Shown piece after piece: positions 8,334-15,710 of a stretch of 37,983 bases of DNA. Position numbers and translations under genes: made by a program. The first letter of the stretch is position 1, and each line of letters begins with the position of its first letter. The notes beneath the pieces were generated by a model. It saw only the letters and a list, made by a program, of their open reading frames with translations, did no database searches and had not been told where the DNA came from. Source of the DNA: a virus; the IMG/VR virus record IMGVR_UViG_3300031787_000360, positions 1 to 37,983 of that record; one strand, 5' to 3'.

Positions 8334-9022
8334 TAGCTTCCTCCGATCCAAAGCGGAAAGTTAGGGTCTCCGCCTTCAAACATAACCCACACTCCTTGGT
8401 TGGGCTGTGGTTTCCATTTCCCAAGTAAGTTTAATGTAGCAATTATACCTGGAACCTCTGGGCCAACTCCAGCGTTATCATGGCTTAAAAAGGTATTAGT
8501 GCTGTTCGCAGAGGCAACAAATTCTATGTAGTCTCCTGCTTCTAAGTCTAGAATAAGGCTGCGTGACATTGATACCTCAGAGTTATTTCCAGCCAATGTT
8601 GCTTTAGTATTACTGTCATCTACGTTTGTTCCATTTACCCTAAACCACAGATTGGCAGTTCCAGAGTTAGCCGTAGTTTTGATAAACATAGCAGAAAATT
8701 TAACAAAGTAATCACCAGTTTCCTGTACATAAATACGACTGACATCTAAATAGGTTCTACTGGTATCTAACGCAGCCCAGCCATTAATTACCGTAGCCGT
8801 GTTAACTCCAATAGCTTGGTCAGCTACTGAATAGAACGTTCCATAGGGCCAATTTTTTTGAGCTATGGCTCCACCTATAGGGTAAGCCCACTCAGTCACT
8901 TCACTGCCTAAGACCTGTGGTACAACAAGTTGTACACGTCCTTGATCTTCCGGATCATTAGAACTATATACAAAACCACGGTATATGCCGTAGAACCTTT
9001 TGTCTGGGCTATCAATATTCAT
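8333..9022 (-). CDS. gp5/gpV-like baseplate spike OB-fold protein with an inserted beta-rich domain (229 aa)
   Basis: The two ends form one gp5/VgrG-type OB domain: RFYGIYRGFVYSSNDPEDQGRVQLVVP (residues 9-35) and VLGSEVTEWAYP, then, at the far end, PNQGVWVMFEGGDPNFPLWIGG (207-228). In simple homologues these halves are almost contiguous. Here about 150 residues (roughly 55-203) are inserted, containing YLDVSRIYVQETGDYFVKFSA and LILDLEAGDYIEFVASA, text resembling a C1q/TNF-like jelly roll. The protein would form the membrane-puncturing hub tip, the insert adding a trimeric decoration. The C1q-like assignment is by eye; the OB halves are clear. It lies between the hub and gp25 genes and overlaps the hub gene by 4 nt. 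Confidence 0.8.
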   Translation of the reverse strand: MNIDSPDKRFYGIYRGFVYSSNDPEDQGRVQLVVPQVLGSEVTEWAYPIGGAIAQKNWPYGTFYSVADQAIGVNTATVINGWAALDTSRTYLDVSRIYVQETGDYFVKFSAMFIKTTANSGTANLWFRVNGTNVDDSNTKATLAGNNSEVSMSRSLILDLEAGDYIEFVASANSTNTFLSHDNAGVGPEVPGIIATLNLLGKWKPQPNQGVWVMFEGGDPNFPLWIGGS

Positions 9023-10347
9023 CTAGAAATCCTGCTTAATCTATTAATTACTGCTGAAGACTTTGTGGCCTGAGGTATCACGGCGCTTAGGGTAGGGGTA
9101 GCTGATTTCCATGTTGGAGCAGAAACAGATGCGGTTCGGCTTCTATTTTTTACCGATCCAAATGAGGTTTCTGTCTGAGGAGTAGGTCGTCTACCAGTTT
9201 TCTTTAATTGAGTTTTAGGCGCTACTTTTGTTTGCTTAACATTAGGGATTAAAGTTCTTTGAGGTAGGTAATCGGGAGACAGGATTTCTTTGCTATCCGT
9301 CCATCTGTCTGCTTTTCCTAGTGAGTCCGTTCCAACTTCAAGGATAGTTGTGTAGCGGTGTCTGTTTAGTTCCTCTTCAACAATAACATGTTCTGTAGAT
9401 AACACCGTCCAGAAACCAGAATAGGTTTGCCCTAGACCGTCTAAATAAACAGGGAAGTCTGGGCGTAGGGTTGGGTCACCAATGACTTCTACCTTAGCTC
9501 TATAAGGAAACGCATTCCTAGCTTCAGCGGCTTCCGCCTCATACTTAGCAACATCAATACCTGGAACTACAGACAAGGTATCAAATTGATCAAGGATCTC
9601 TGCCTTCTTTTTCTTTCTAGTTTTTTTATTTGCTTTCTGCTTTGTATAAGAGACTTGGCTAGCGGTAAGGGCATCTACACCAGATACGGCCACTGCCGCT
9701 TTTCTTGCGTCATCAAACTCTATAGTCTCTCCAATAACTGGATTGAATGAATAGATGGTTGTACCATCCAAACTAGATGTTGGCTTTTTTACAAATCGAG
9801 GAGCTTCAGCTCTGTACTTTGTATAGTCTTCAAGGATTGGCTGGAAGTAAAGTTCAGTGTTGGTGGCTCTAAGCGTATAACCACATTGCTTTGCTAGCCT
9901 GACCATAAGCTCCCAATCACTGTGACCAGTTTGAGATATCTGTGGGAAAACTCTTGGATGAGGTATTGAATAGCAAACAAAGTTGTGTTTCTTTGCAATT
10001 TCCCTGACTACCCGATCAGCCGTTGCATTCTTATAAATTTTTTGTGATTGTCGTTTCATAAGGAAAGACGCACCAATTAAAACTACTGTTACAAAGTTTT
10101 TGCCTGGTGTCTGTTCTGGAGCAATATGATGTACATATCCGTAAAACTCTCGTCTTTTATTTGGACCGTACATGGTTACATTAACTGGACTATTTGGCTC
10201 AACAACCTCGTATGGTAGATCCCAATCTCTAAAGGTTATTGTCATAATTTCATGAGAGTATCGGTTTTGTTTTAGGGTGGCTGAGTACACAAATGAAGGC
10301 TGTACTGAAGGGGACTCCGGAAACTTAACTTTTACATAGTTAAACAT
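9019..10347 (-). CDS. baseplate hub protein, gp27/gpD (late control D)-like (442 aa)
   Basis: The sequence follows the gpD/gp27 hub layout: an N-terminal beta barrel with SHEIMTITFRDWD and VNVTMYGPNKRREFYGYVHHI, then GASFLMKRQSQKIYKNATADRVVREIAKKHNF, the conserved segment in which the hub folds back, and SDWELMVRLAKQCGYTLRATNTELYF. These proteins form the trimeric hub between the tail tube and the gp5-like spike. After residue ~240 a basic linker (KQKANKKTRKKKKAEILDQF) precedes another conserved barrel part (PDFPVYLDGLGQTYSGFWTVLSTEHVI). The last ~75 residues are Ser/Thr/Lys-rich and probably disordered. It overlaps the LysM gene by 8 nt and the spike gene by 4 nt. Confidence 0.87.
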   Translation of the reverse strand: MFNYVKVKFPESPSVQPSFVYSATLKQNRYSHEIMTITFRDWDLPYEVVEPNSPVNVTMYGPNKRREFYGYVHHIAPEQTPGKNFVTVVLIGASFLMKRQSQKIYKNATADRVVREIAKKHNFVCYSIPHPRVFPQISQTGHSDWELMVRLAKQCGYTLRATNTELYFQPILEDYTKYRAEAPRFVKKPTSSLDGTTIYSFNPVIGETIEFDDARKAAVAVSGVDALTASQVSYTKQKANKKTRKKKKAEILDQFDTLSVVPGIDVAKYEAEAAEARNAFPYRAKVEVIGDPTLRPDFPVYLDGLGQTYSGFWTVLSTEHVIVEEELNRHRYTTILEVGTDSLGKADRWTDSKEILSPDYLPQRTLIPNVKQTKVAPKTQLKKTGRRPTPQTETSFGSVKNRSRTASVSAPTWKSATPTLSAVIPQATKSSAVINRLSRISR

Positions 10348-10621
10348 TAGGAATCCTTAACTGAGTTCCAGCTGGAATATCTGTAATGTCTTCTAGTTCA
10401 GGGTTGTACTCTGGGATAATCCACCAAAACTCTGGTTTGCCATAGTATTTAGCCGCAATTTGATCTAGGCGTTCACCTTTTACATATTCATGAACCCAAT
10501 AACGAACTAAACCAAGAGGCGAAAATTGATAGAACACAACAGGGTTTTCTGCGCCGTCAGGCGTGATAGAGAAATAGTCAACCGTTGAGTACTCGTAGCG
10601 AGAGCCTTTAAAGATAGCCAT
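10340..10621 (-). CDS. LysM-domain baseplate/hub protein, gp53/gpX-like (93 aa)
   Basis: This short protein ends in a LysM-like fold: HEYVKGERLDQIAAKYYGKPEFWWIIPEYNPELED, followed by IPAGTQLRIPNV. That is the normal LysM text (GDtl..IA..yYG....w..I...N......i.pGt.L.IP). In contractile tails such LysM proteins (T4 gp53-like, P2 gpX-like) join tail tube and hub or wedge parts; they need not bind peptidoglycan. Its start ATG 10621 abuts the stop of the upstream hub/tube-initiator gene, and its end overlaps the gp27-like gene. The order fits the injection-system pattern CIS-tube protein, LysM, hub, spike. Confidence 0.88.
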   Translation of the reverse strand: MAIFKGSRYEYSTVDYFSITPDGAENPVVFYQFSPLGLVRYWVHEYVKGERLDQIAAKYYGKPEFWWIIPEYNPELEDITDIPAGTQLRIPNV

Positions 10622-11757
10622 TACTTGCTAGCCCCTATTCCGGATCCAGAGAAGCATTCAATAGAGATTGAAACTTGTGTTTCAAGAGGAATCATAGTTT
10701 CTGTAAATTTGGTGTGGTTCATAGAAAGGTTAGATATCCAACCAACATAAGAAAGATTATCTTGATCAGGTCCGAGCTCTATACCAAGAAGCGTTGGTTG
10801 TAAATAGCCTATGTTGGCTGTTACTCGATTTAAAAGATTGGTGTAGTAACCGGGTTTACCATCGGGACCTATGAATCCTGATCCGTTTACTGCTCTAAAT
10901 AAATACTCAAGATCATAAAGAGTTCCTTGTCGCAGTAAAGCATCCATTTCTGTAGCAAAGTCTTGCTTTAGTTCGTTTGGGTATCGGTTTTTGTAATAAC
11001 CTTCAAAAGCTACTAGGTCAGCAGTAGTTCCGTTTGAGGCATGTTTGATACAAGCAAAGTCATTAGTTCTACTTAAAAGAAGGTTTAAGCTAACTGTCTC
11101 TTGTCCCGGAAACACACCTGTTACTACACGAAGAGCATCCGCGGCGGACGGAGTAATCTCCATATTTCTAGCAACATTTACAGAGATTGACTCTGGGTTC
11201 CATAAGAACTGAAAAGCATATTTTCTATCTTCTAGATTGATTTCGCTTCCGCCAACAACTTTTGTCCCAGCAACTTTTTCAGCCGCAGTTACAGTTTCTC
11301 CAGTAGAAGAGTCAATTTGAGTAATGTCGCCAGCGGTGTTCCAGTACCAAATACGACCACGACGAAGACCATGGAAAGATGTTCCAGACCCATTAGCTCC
11401 GCTTACTATAGTTGAATCAACTTCAACTGGTCGTAAAGGAATACTCCACTGATGGGGTGGAAGATTAAACTTGTAATCTTTAGGTGAAGCTGTCCAGTTA
11501 TTTTTTGCTGTAGTAACCACATCACTTGAGTTTGGTTTTTCTTGAGATTTATCAGCTTCTAAAACCAACAACAAATCAATGTTTCTTTTAGTAAATCCTC
11601 CTGTTAATCCTGCCTCAAGAAGATCAAGTTCTGTATAAGTTTTGCCATTAAGCACTTTAGTTAAGCGTTTATTACCTGTAGAGGTTGAGTTAGTTGAATT
11701 AGCGGCAGATGTCTTTTGGTTGTAGGCGCTGTAATTAGTTGAGTCTAAGAGTGCCAT
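10621..11757 (-). CDS. contractile-tail hub/tube-initiator protein (CIS tube-like, 378 aa)
   Basis: The middle contains YAFQFLWNPESISVNVARNMEITPS followed by VSLNLLLSRTNDF. This resembles the 'F.FNPe.i..s' signature of proteins joining tube to hub in extracellular contractile injection systems and related phages. The C-terminus (YVGWISNLSMNHTKFTETMIPLETQVSISIEC) also follows tube-like proteins, which end in beta strands that stack on the tube. The N-terminal ~60 residues are Ser/Thr/Asn-rich and probably flexible. The location between the tape measure and LysM genes is the expected one. The family assignment is moderate; a role at the tube-baseplate junction is likely from gene order. Confidence 0.7.
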   Translation of the reverse strand: MALLDSTNYSAYNQKTSAANSTNSTSTGNKRLTKVLNGKTYTELDLLEAGLTGGFTKRNIDLLLVLEADKSQEKPNSSDVVTTAKNNWTASPKDYKFNLPPHQWSIPLRPVEVDSTIVSGANGSGTSFHGLRRGRIWYWNTAGDITQIDSSTGETVTAAEKVAGTKVVGGSEINLEDRKYAFQFLWNPESISVNVARNMEITPSAADALRVVTGVFPGQETVSLNLLLSRTNDFACIKHASNGTTADLVAFEGYYKNRYPNELKQDFATEMDALLRQGTLYDLEYLFRAVNGSGFIGPDGKPGYYTNLLNRVTANIGYLQPTLLGIELGPDQDNLSYVGWISNLSMNHTKFTETMIPLETQVSISIECFSGSGIGASK

Positions 11758-14063
11758 TACTTACTCGCCGCCTTTTCTAGTATCTTTTCGTCTGAGAACA
11801 TCTTCTTAATAGTCTCAGCAATCTTCTTGGCGTTGTCACCAAGTACATTTATAACTACTCCGCCATAGTTGTGGGTAACTCCGCCAGAGCTTAGTGCGCT
11901 TGTCACCATACCCATACCGCCCGCAGCATTAGCGCCTTGATTAATAAAAGACTTAAGATCTTTTACTTGAGTTGCGTACTGTGGATCTTTAAGAAGTTTA
12001 TTAACTTCAGCTAATGTTTTAGCGTCAAGAGATGCCGGATCAACACCAAAAAATGTAGCAACATCTTCAGCACTTGTGACTCCACCGCCGCCCTTGCCTG
12101 TACCCCACTTAGACGCGTAAACCGCATCCATAATTCTAGATTTATCTTTTCCGCTGACAATAGCATTAACGATCTTGTCATAGCCTCGTTCTTTTGCTTT
12201 TTCGGTCAGTGTTAATACAGTTGCTTCTAGACCCTGATCCCAACTGGTGTAGTGCCGTACTCCGTGAGATCTTCCAGGTCCCGCATCCATAAGACTTGAT
12301 CCCGGTAAAATGCGAGTAGTGTTAAGTGGGTTGTAGCCAGCAGAGTTATTCCAGTGCCCACCCTCTTGATCCATCCATGATGTGACAGCGGCCATATTAG
12401 CGTCTGTTGGCGATCCACCCAATTTTGAAATTAAAGCTCTAGCCCAATCTTGTTTACTTAAACTTGGACCTGTATCTTTTACGCTTCCACCGTGGTGTCT
12501 AAATGGATTTTTGTTATCCATATTAGGAATGATTGTTCCATCGGTTTTTGGAATAAATAGCTCTGGGCCCTCTTCACCAACAACATAGGGAACCTTATCG
12601 CTTACTCCACCGCCAGTAGCTTTTCCTTTAACACCTAAAAGCATAGTTAAGATCTTGGTTAAAAAGTCATTGCCAGATCCCATTAATGTGGTGACAAAAG
12701 CATTTCCGCGAGTAGCTAGTTGTAGAACACCAGTAAATCGATCAAGCATGTTCATGAATTGACCTAACAGGGTTAGGCTTTGAGCGGCTTGTTCATAACC
12801 AATAGCTCCAGCATTTGCAACTTGACCAAGACCTTGAGCAGCAGCAGCGTTTCTCTTACTAAATGCGCTAACCGCAGCAGTAGTTCCACCAAACTCTTGA
12901 ATGTTTTCTTTAGTGATGGCTCCGCCACCAGTTTTTGCTTTAAACAAAAGACCATTAGCAACTAATTGTTTTGCCATAGGGTCGTTGCCAAAGTACATAT
13001 CAAGCATAGAGTCCATAGAGTTGCCTGGCTGTAAGCCAATAAGAACTTCACGCTCAGACGGCTTTCTATCTGAACCGTAAGCTCTTGCGTAGTCGCGACA
13101 AATCTTTTTCCATAGGTCGTCAATAATTTGATCAGGTGGCTTTAGATTGCCCTGTTCATCACGAAGACGAATACCAATTCCGCGAAGCATGTTTACATTC
13201 CGTGCTTGCTGCATTGCGCCAAAAGCTCGCATTGATCCCTCAGCACCAATACCAGGAAGAAGATTGGACACTTGAGCAACGCCCATACCGACGCTACCAA
13301 ATTGACCACCGGCTTGAGTAATGTTTGGACCAGTAATACCGTAGCTTTGAGCGGCTACCAATGATCGCATTGCGTCCATTTTGTCAAGAACTGTGCCTTC
13401 ATATGACATTCGTTCTTGTAATTGACGCATACGTTCAAAGTCGTATGTTCCGCCAATCATTGGGTTCTCCATGAGAACCTCTTTGCCAGATGTAAGTTTT
13501 CTACCGCCGGGGCCTGTAGAGTTAAAGAACGCGGCGCGTTGCATAAGAAGTTGAGCTTCTACTGAATCAGATGCGGAGAATAAAGCTCCGCTTGCTGCAC
13601 CAGCAAATAAAGCACCAGCAGCAGGATTTTCTCTTATAAAGTCTGTGAGGTTAGTGCCGCCTGTGAACCCACCACCGCCACCACCGCCAGCAGAGGAGAT
13701 GGCAGGAGTGTATGCAACTACTGTTCCGCCTCGACCGTATGGAACCATGGCACCACTGCCACCACCAGTAAGAGCAGGTGGTTGAGCACCTCCGCCCCCA
13801 CCTGCGCCTATTGCAGCTTGACCTGCGGGTGGGGCAAATTCTGGATCCGGCGCAACTTGATTAGAGCCTCCAGTTGATCCGCCACCGCCCATCTTGATGC
13901 TTGACATAGCATCTCTAAAGCGTTGGGCAGATGTGGTTGCGTCTTGAAGCTCTTGCTTAAAAAGTCTAAATTCTTGACGAGCATCAACTATGCCGTTTTT
14001 GAGGTCAACAATAAAAGATGCTCGGGTTGATCCACCTAGCCCCAAACGATCTTTGCTATCCAT
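11757..14063 (-). CDS. tail tape measure protein with C-terminal lysozyme-like domain (768 aa)
   Basis: It is the longest gene of the tail core and lies directly before the tube-baseplate genes. The N-terminus has a short helical stretch, followed by Gly-rich linkers (about residues 59-137) and Ala/Gly/Gln-rich helices. Residues 485-515 carry the common tape-measure tail signature GGGVSDKVPYVVGEEGPELFIPKTDGTIIP. Residues ~536-656 look like a lysozyme-superfamily domain (WARALISKLGGSPTDANMAAVTSWMDQEGG, then YNPLNTT and a helical end); E567 or E568 is the candidate acid. Tape measure proteins set tail length, and such domains can open peptidoglycan during injection. The start ATG 14063 overlaps the TGA that ends the frameshift extension upstream. 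Confidence 0.9.
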   Translation of the reverse strand: MDSKDRLGLGGSTRASFIVDLKNGIVDARQEFRLFKQELQDATTSAQRFRDAMSSIKMGGGGSTGGSNQVAPDPEFAPPAGQAAIGAGGGGGAQPPALTGGGSGAMVPYGRGGTVVAYTPAISSAGGGGGGGFTGGTNLTDFIRENPAAGALFAGAASGALFSASDSVEAQLLMQRAAFFNSTGPGGRKLTSGKEVLMENPMIGGTYDFERMRQLQERMSYEGTVLDKMDAMRSLVAAQSYGITGPNITQAGGQFGSVGMGVAQVSNLLPGIGAEGSMRAFGAMQQARNVNMLRGIGIRLRDEQGNLKPPDQIIDDLWKKICRDYARAYGSDRKPSEREVLIGLQPGNSMDSMLDMYFGNDPMAKQLVANGLLFKAKTGGGAITKENIQEFGGTTAAVSAFSKRNAAAAQGLGQVANAGAIGYEQAAQSLTLLGQFMNMLDRFTGVLQLATRGNAFVTTLMGSGNDFLTKILTMLLGVKGKATGGGVSDKVPYVVGEEGPELFIPKTDGTIIPNMDNKNPFRHHGGSVKDTGPSLSKQDWARALISKLGGSPTDANMAAVTSWMDQEGGHWNNSAGYNPLNTTRILPGSSLMDAGPGRSHGVRHYTSWDQGLEATVLTLTEKAKERGYDKIVNAIVSGKDKSRIMDAVYASKWGTGKGGGGVTSAEDVATFFGVDPASLDAKTLAEVNKLLKDPQYATQVKDLKSFINQGANAAGGMGMVTSALSSGGVTHNYGGVVINVLGDNAKKIAETIKKMFSDEKILEKAASK

Positions 14064-14224
14064 CAGCTAATTCCTCTTCTGCTATAACGTTGCGCTCGGT
14101 CTAACCAGTTGAGGCGCTCTCTATAAGAAAGCTTCCTAATCTCCGATAGCGTCCATCCGCTAAAGGTTCTAGTTAGAACTTCGTATTGGTTAAGAAGATG
14201 TTCGTAATCTTGCTTGCTATAAGC
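14063..14224 (-). CDS. +1 frameshift extension of the gp26-like tail protein (DUF6760-like, 53 aa)
   Basis: In the +1 frame relative to the upstream gene, 53 codons are open from GCT 14224 to a TGA at 14065-14063 that shares its A with the tape measure ATG. They encode AYSKQDYEHLLNQYEVLTRT, then FSGWTLSEIRKLSYRERLNW and a basic tail. The 'W...EI..L...eR..W' pattern is that of a short family seen beside the gp26-like gene in contractile injection systems (DUF6760-like, from memory). The stretch contains no ATG, GTG or TTG in frame, and a TGA lies just upstream, so normal initiation is not possible. A +1 shift at TTT-C near the end of the preceding gene would give a fused product of about 314 aa. 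The coding look is strong; the mechanism is inferred. Confidence 0.7.
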   Translation of the reverse strand, partial: AYSKQDYEHLLNQYEVLTRTFSGWTLSEIRKLSYRERLNWLDRAQRYSRRGIS

Positions 14225-14231
14225 GAAACAA
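14217..14231 (-). promoter_or_regulatory. candidate +1 ribosomal frameshift site (TTG TTT CGC TTA TAG)
   Basis: The last codons of the gp26-like gene are TTG TTT CGC TTA TAG. Slippage of Phe-tRNA from UUU to UUC would put GCU UAU AGC in the A site, entering the 53-codon extension. The UUU-CG context is like the UUU_CGU +1 shift site of influenza A PA-X. The nearby in-frame TAG could pause the ribosome. A -2 shift would reach the same frame. Confidence 0.55.
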
Positions 14232-15008
14232 GTCTGTCAAACTTAATGGTAGAGGGATATCCTCACCACATGCCTGACAAGTCTTCTTCACCTCCCCAAG
14301 GCGTGGGCCTGGGTTACGGTTCAGGATCTCATCAATAATCTTGTTTCGATCTGCCATACCAAGTGATAAAGCAGTTCGAGCGCCTACTGATGGAGCCCCG
14401 TTAATAGATGTAATGCAACCAGAAAGAAGAATGGTGTTTACCTCAGCGGCTGTTTTATCAATATTGTCCATAAGTTTCTTTTGAACAATACCGTTTGGTA
14501 GCGCTACGGTTACAGCACCTTTCTTTGTATCTACAACCCAGTTTCGTTCATTGACTGCATCTTTTAGTTCCTTTGATGGAACATCAGTTAGCAGATCAAT
14601 TACTACTTGTTGTTGCTGGCTGCAATTACCACATCGCACTGTTACGCTTAGCTCACTGCCAAATGTAATAGTTCTGATGCCTATGAGAATTGCATCTCTG
14701 TCGCCGGATAGTAGCTGGTCTAGGTGATCCCGAGTTACCTCTTCGTTTCCAATTTTAACTAAACCGCGTTCCAGCAAAGCGTTGAGCGCCTTAGCTGTTG
14801 ACCCAGTTCTTGAAACAATCTCCTCGTCCTCGCCGTTTAGTTCTCTAACTTCAGCGGTTCGAATGACACCACTTGGAGTTAGATAACCACCCGGCAAAGT
14901 TACTTCGGAGTCGGATGGAGCCCGAGTTGTTACTTCTTCCTCGGGCTCCTCCAGAGCCTTCTTTGCGTATTGATTGACTAGTTCCGCATCAGTAATGATT
15001 TCAGTCAC
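14217..15008 (-). CDS. gp26-like tail/baseplate assembly protein with Cys4 zinc site (263 aa)
   Basis: The protein contains two CxxC pairs, C126/C129 (RCGNC) and C244/C247 (CQAC), flanked by DAILIGIRTITFGSELSVTV and EDIPLPLSLTDLF. This matches the T4 gp26/'T4 baseplate' type proteins of contractile tails: a helical core followed by C..C....DL, ending in a short 'L.LtdLF' tail. The N-terminal ~50 residues are acidic and low in complexity (about EEPEEEVTTRAPSDSEV). The start is GTG 15008 with GGGAG about 11 nt upstream. Lying between tube and tape measure, it occupies the place of a tail assembly chaperone, and a +1 frameshift at its end seems to give a longer form. Confidence 0.75.
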   Translation of the reverse strand: MTEIITDAELVNQYAKKALEEPEEEVTTRAPSDSEVTLPGGYLTPSGVIRTAEVRELNGEDEEIVSRTGSTAKALNALLERGLVKIGNEEVTRDHLDQLLSGDRDAILIGIRTITFGSELSVTVRCGNCSQQQQVVIDLLTDVPSKELKDAVNERNWVVDTKKGAVTVALPNGIVQKKLMDNIDKTAAEVNTILLSGCITSINGAPSVGARTALSLGMADRNKIIDEILNRNPGPRLGEVKKTCQACGEDIPLPLSLTDLFRL

Positions 15009-15050
15009 GGTTTATTACTCCCTATTGTTTGGTTATTACGCTTTTATTAC

Positions 15051-15695
15051 TTATCCTTGATTTCCACCTGAGACTGGTTTAAAGCCTGTATCAGTAAAGA
15101 ATACTGATAAGCCTTCGTGCACCAAGCTCATGGATTCAAACAAGATTGCTCCATCGTTAGCATTTAGATCGGTGTAGTTTAATCCACTGATCCAAGCGTT
15201 GTGTACTTTGAAGCCCATGCGAGGGACATTTGCATCTGTAGGTCCAGCGTTTGGATGATCCATAACCCAGATCTTTAGATTGACGCGGAAGGTTTTCTTG
15301 TCGGCTAAACCTACTTTTAGACCATCACCAGCAGCCGCAGCAAACAAACCACGCATCCATGTAATTGCTTGGTCGTTTCCGTATAGAACGCCGCGTTGCA
15401 TTGTGATTGGACTGAAAGTGGTCATACCAGGTACTTGGTGTACGGTGGTGTTGTAGCCGCCTTCACGGTATTGAATTGATTGAGTGGTGATATTAAGACC
15501 ACTGATGTTTGTAAAGCCTCCTGCCCAGCCTACTGATTTACCAGAAGTGCTTGCTGCAGCATCTGATGACTTAATGCGGTCATCAAATACGGCTTCTCCG
15601 TTAATACCGACGGCTTCGAATTCAACATAAAATCGAAACGAGCGTAACGGATCTGTCGCCAGAGTTGAGAAGCGATTGATTGTTGTATTTGGCAT
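15051..15695 (-). CDS. tail tube protein (T4 gp19-like, 214 aa)
   Basis: Tube proteins of contractile tails share a pattern seen here: PLRSFRFYVEFEAVG near the N-terminus, FTNISGLNITTQSIQYREGGYN, then VHQVPGMTTFSPITMQRGVLYGN, and a late strand LVHEGLSVFF. These match the gp19/'phage tail region' family that forms the inner tube of stacked hexamers. An extra loop with many Ser/Ala (KSSDAAASTSGKS) lies near residues 42-54. A GGAGAT ribosome-binding site precedes ATG 15695. The gene directly follows the sheath gene and precedes the gp26-like gene, the canonical order. Confidence 0.93.
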   Translation of the reverse strand: MPNTTINRFSTLATDPLRSFRFYVEFEAVGINGEAVFDDRIKSSDAAASTSGKSVGWAGGFTNISGLNITTQSIQYREGGYNTTVHQVPGMTTFSPITMQRGVLYGNDQAITWMRGLFAAAAGDGLKVGLADKKTFRVNLKIWVMDHPNAGPTDANVPRMGFKVHNAWISGLNYTDLNANDGAILFESMSLVHEGLSVFFTDTGFKPVSGGNQG

Positions 15696-15710
15696 GTGTG
15701 ATTATCTCCT

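Noticed and set aside
8334-8351. Upstream TTG start adding six residues to the gp25-like protein
   Set aside because: ATG 8333 makes the TAATG overlap used repeatedly in this genome and begins at the expected N-terminus of the family.
14150-14240. -1 frameshift alternative at the end of the gp26-like gene
   Set aside because: The -1 frame gives only a short tail (ending ...TNTKF) without conserved pattern; the +1 frame is open to the tape measure ATG and has a family-like motif.
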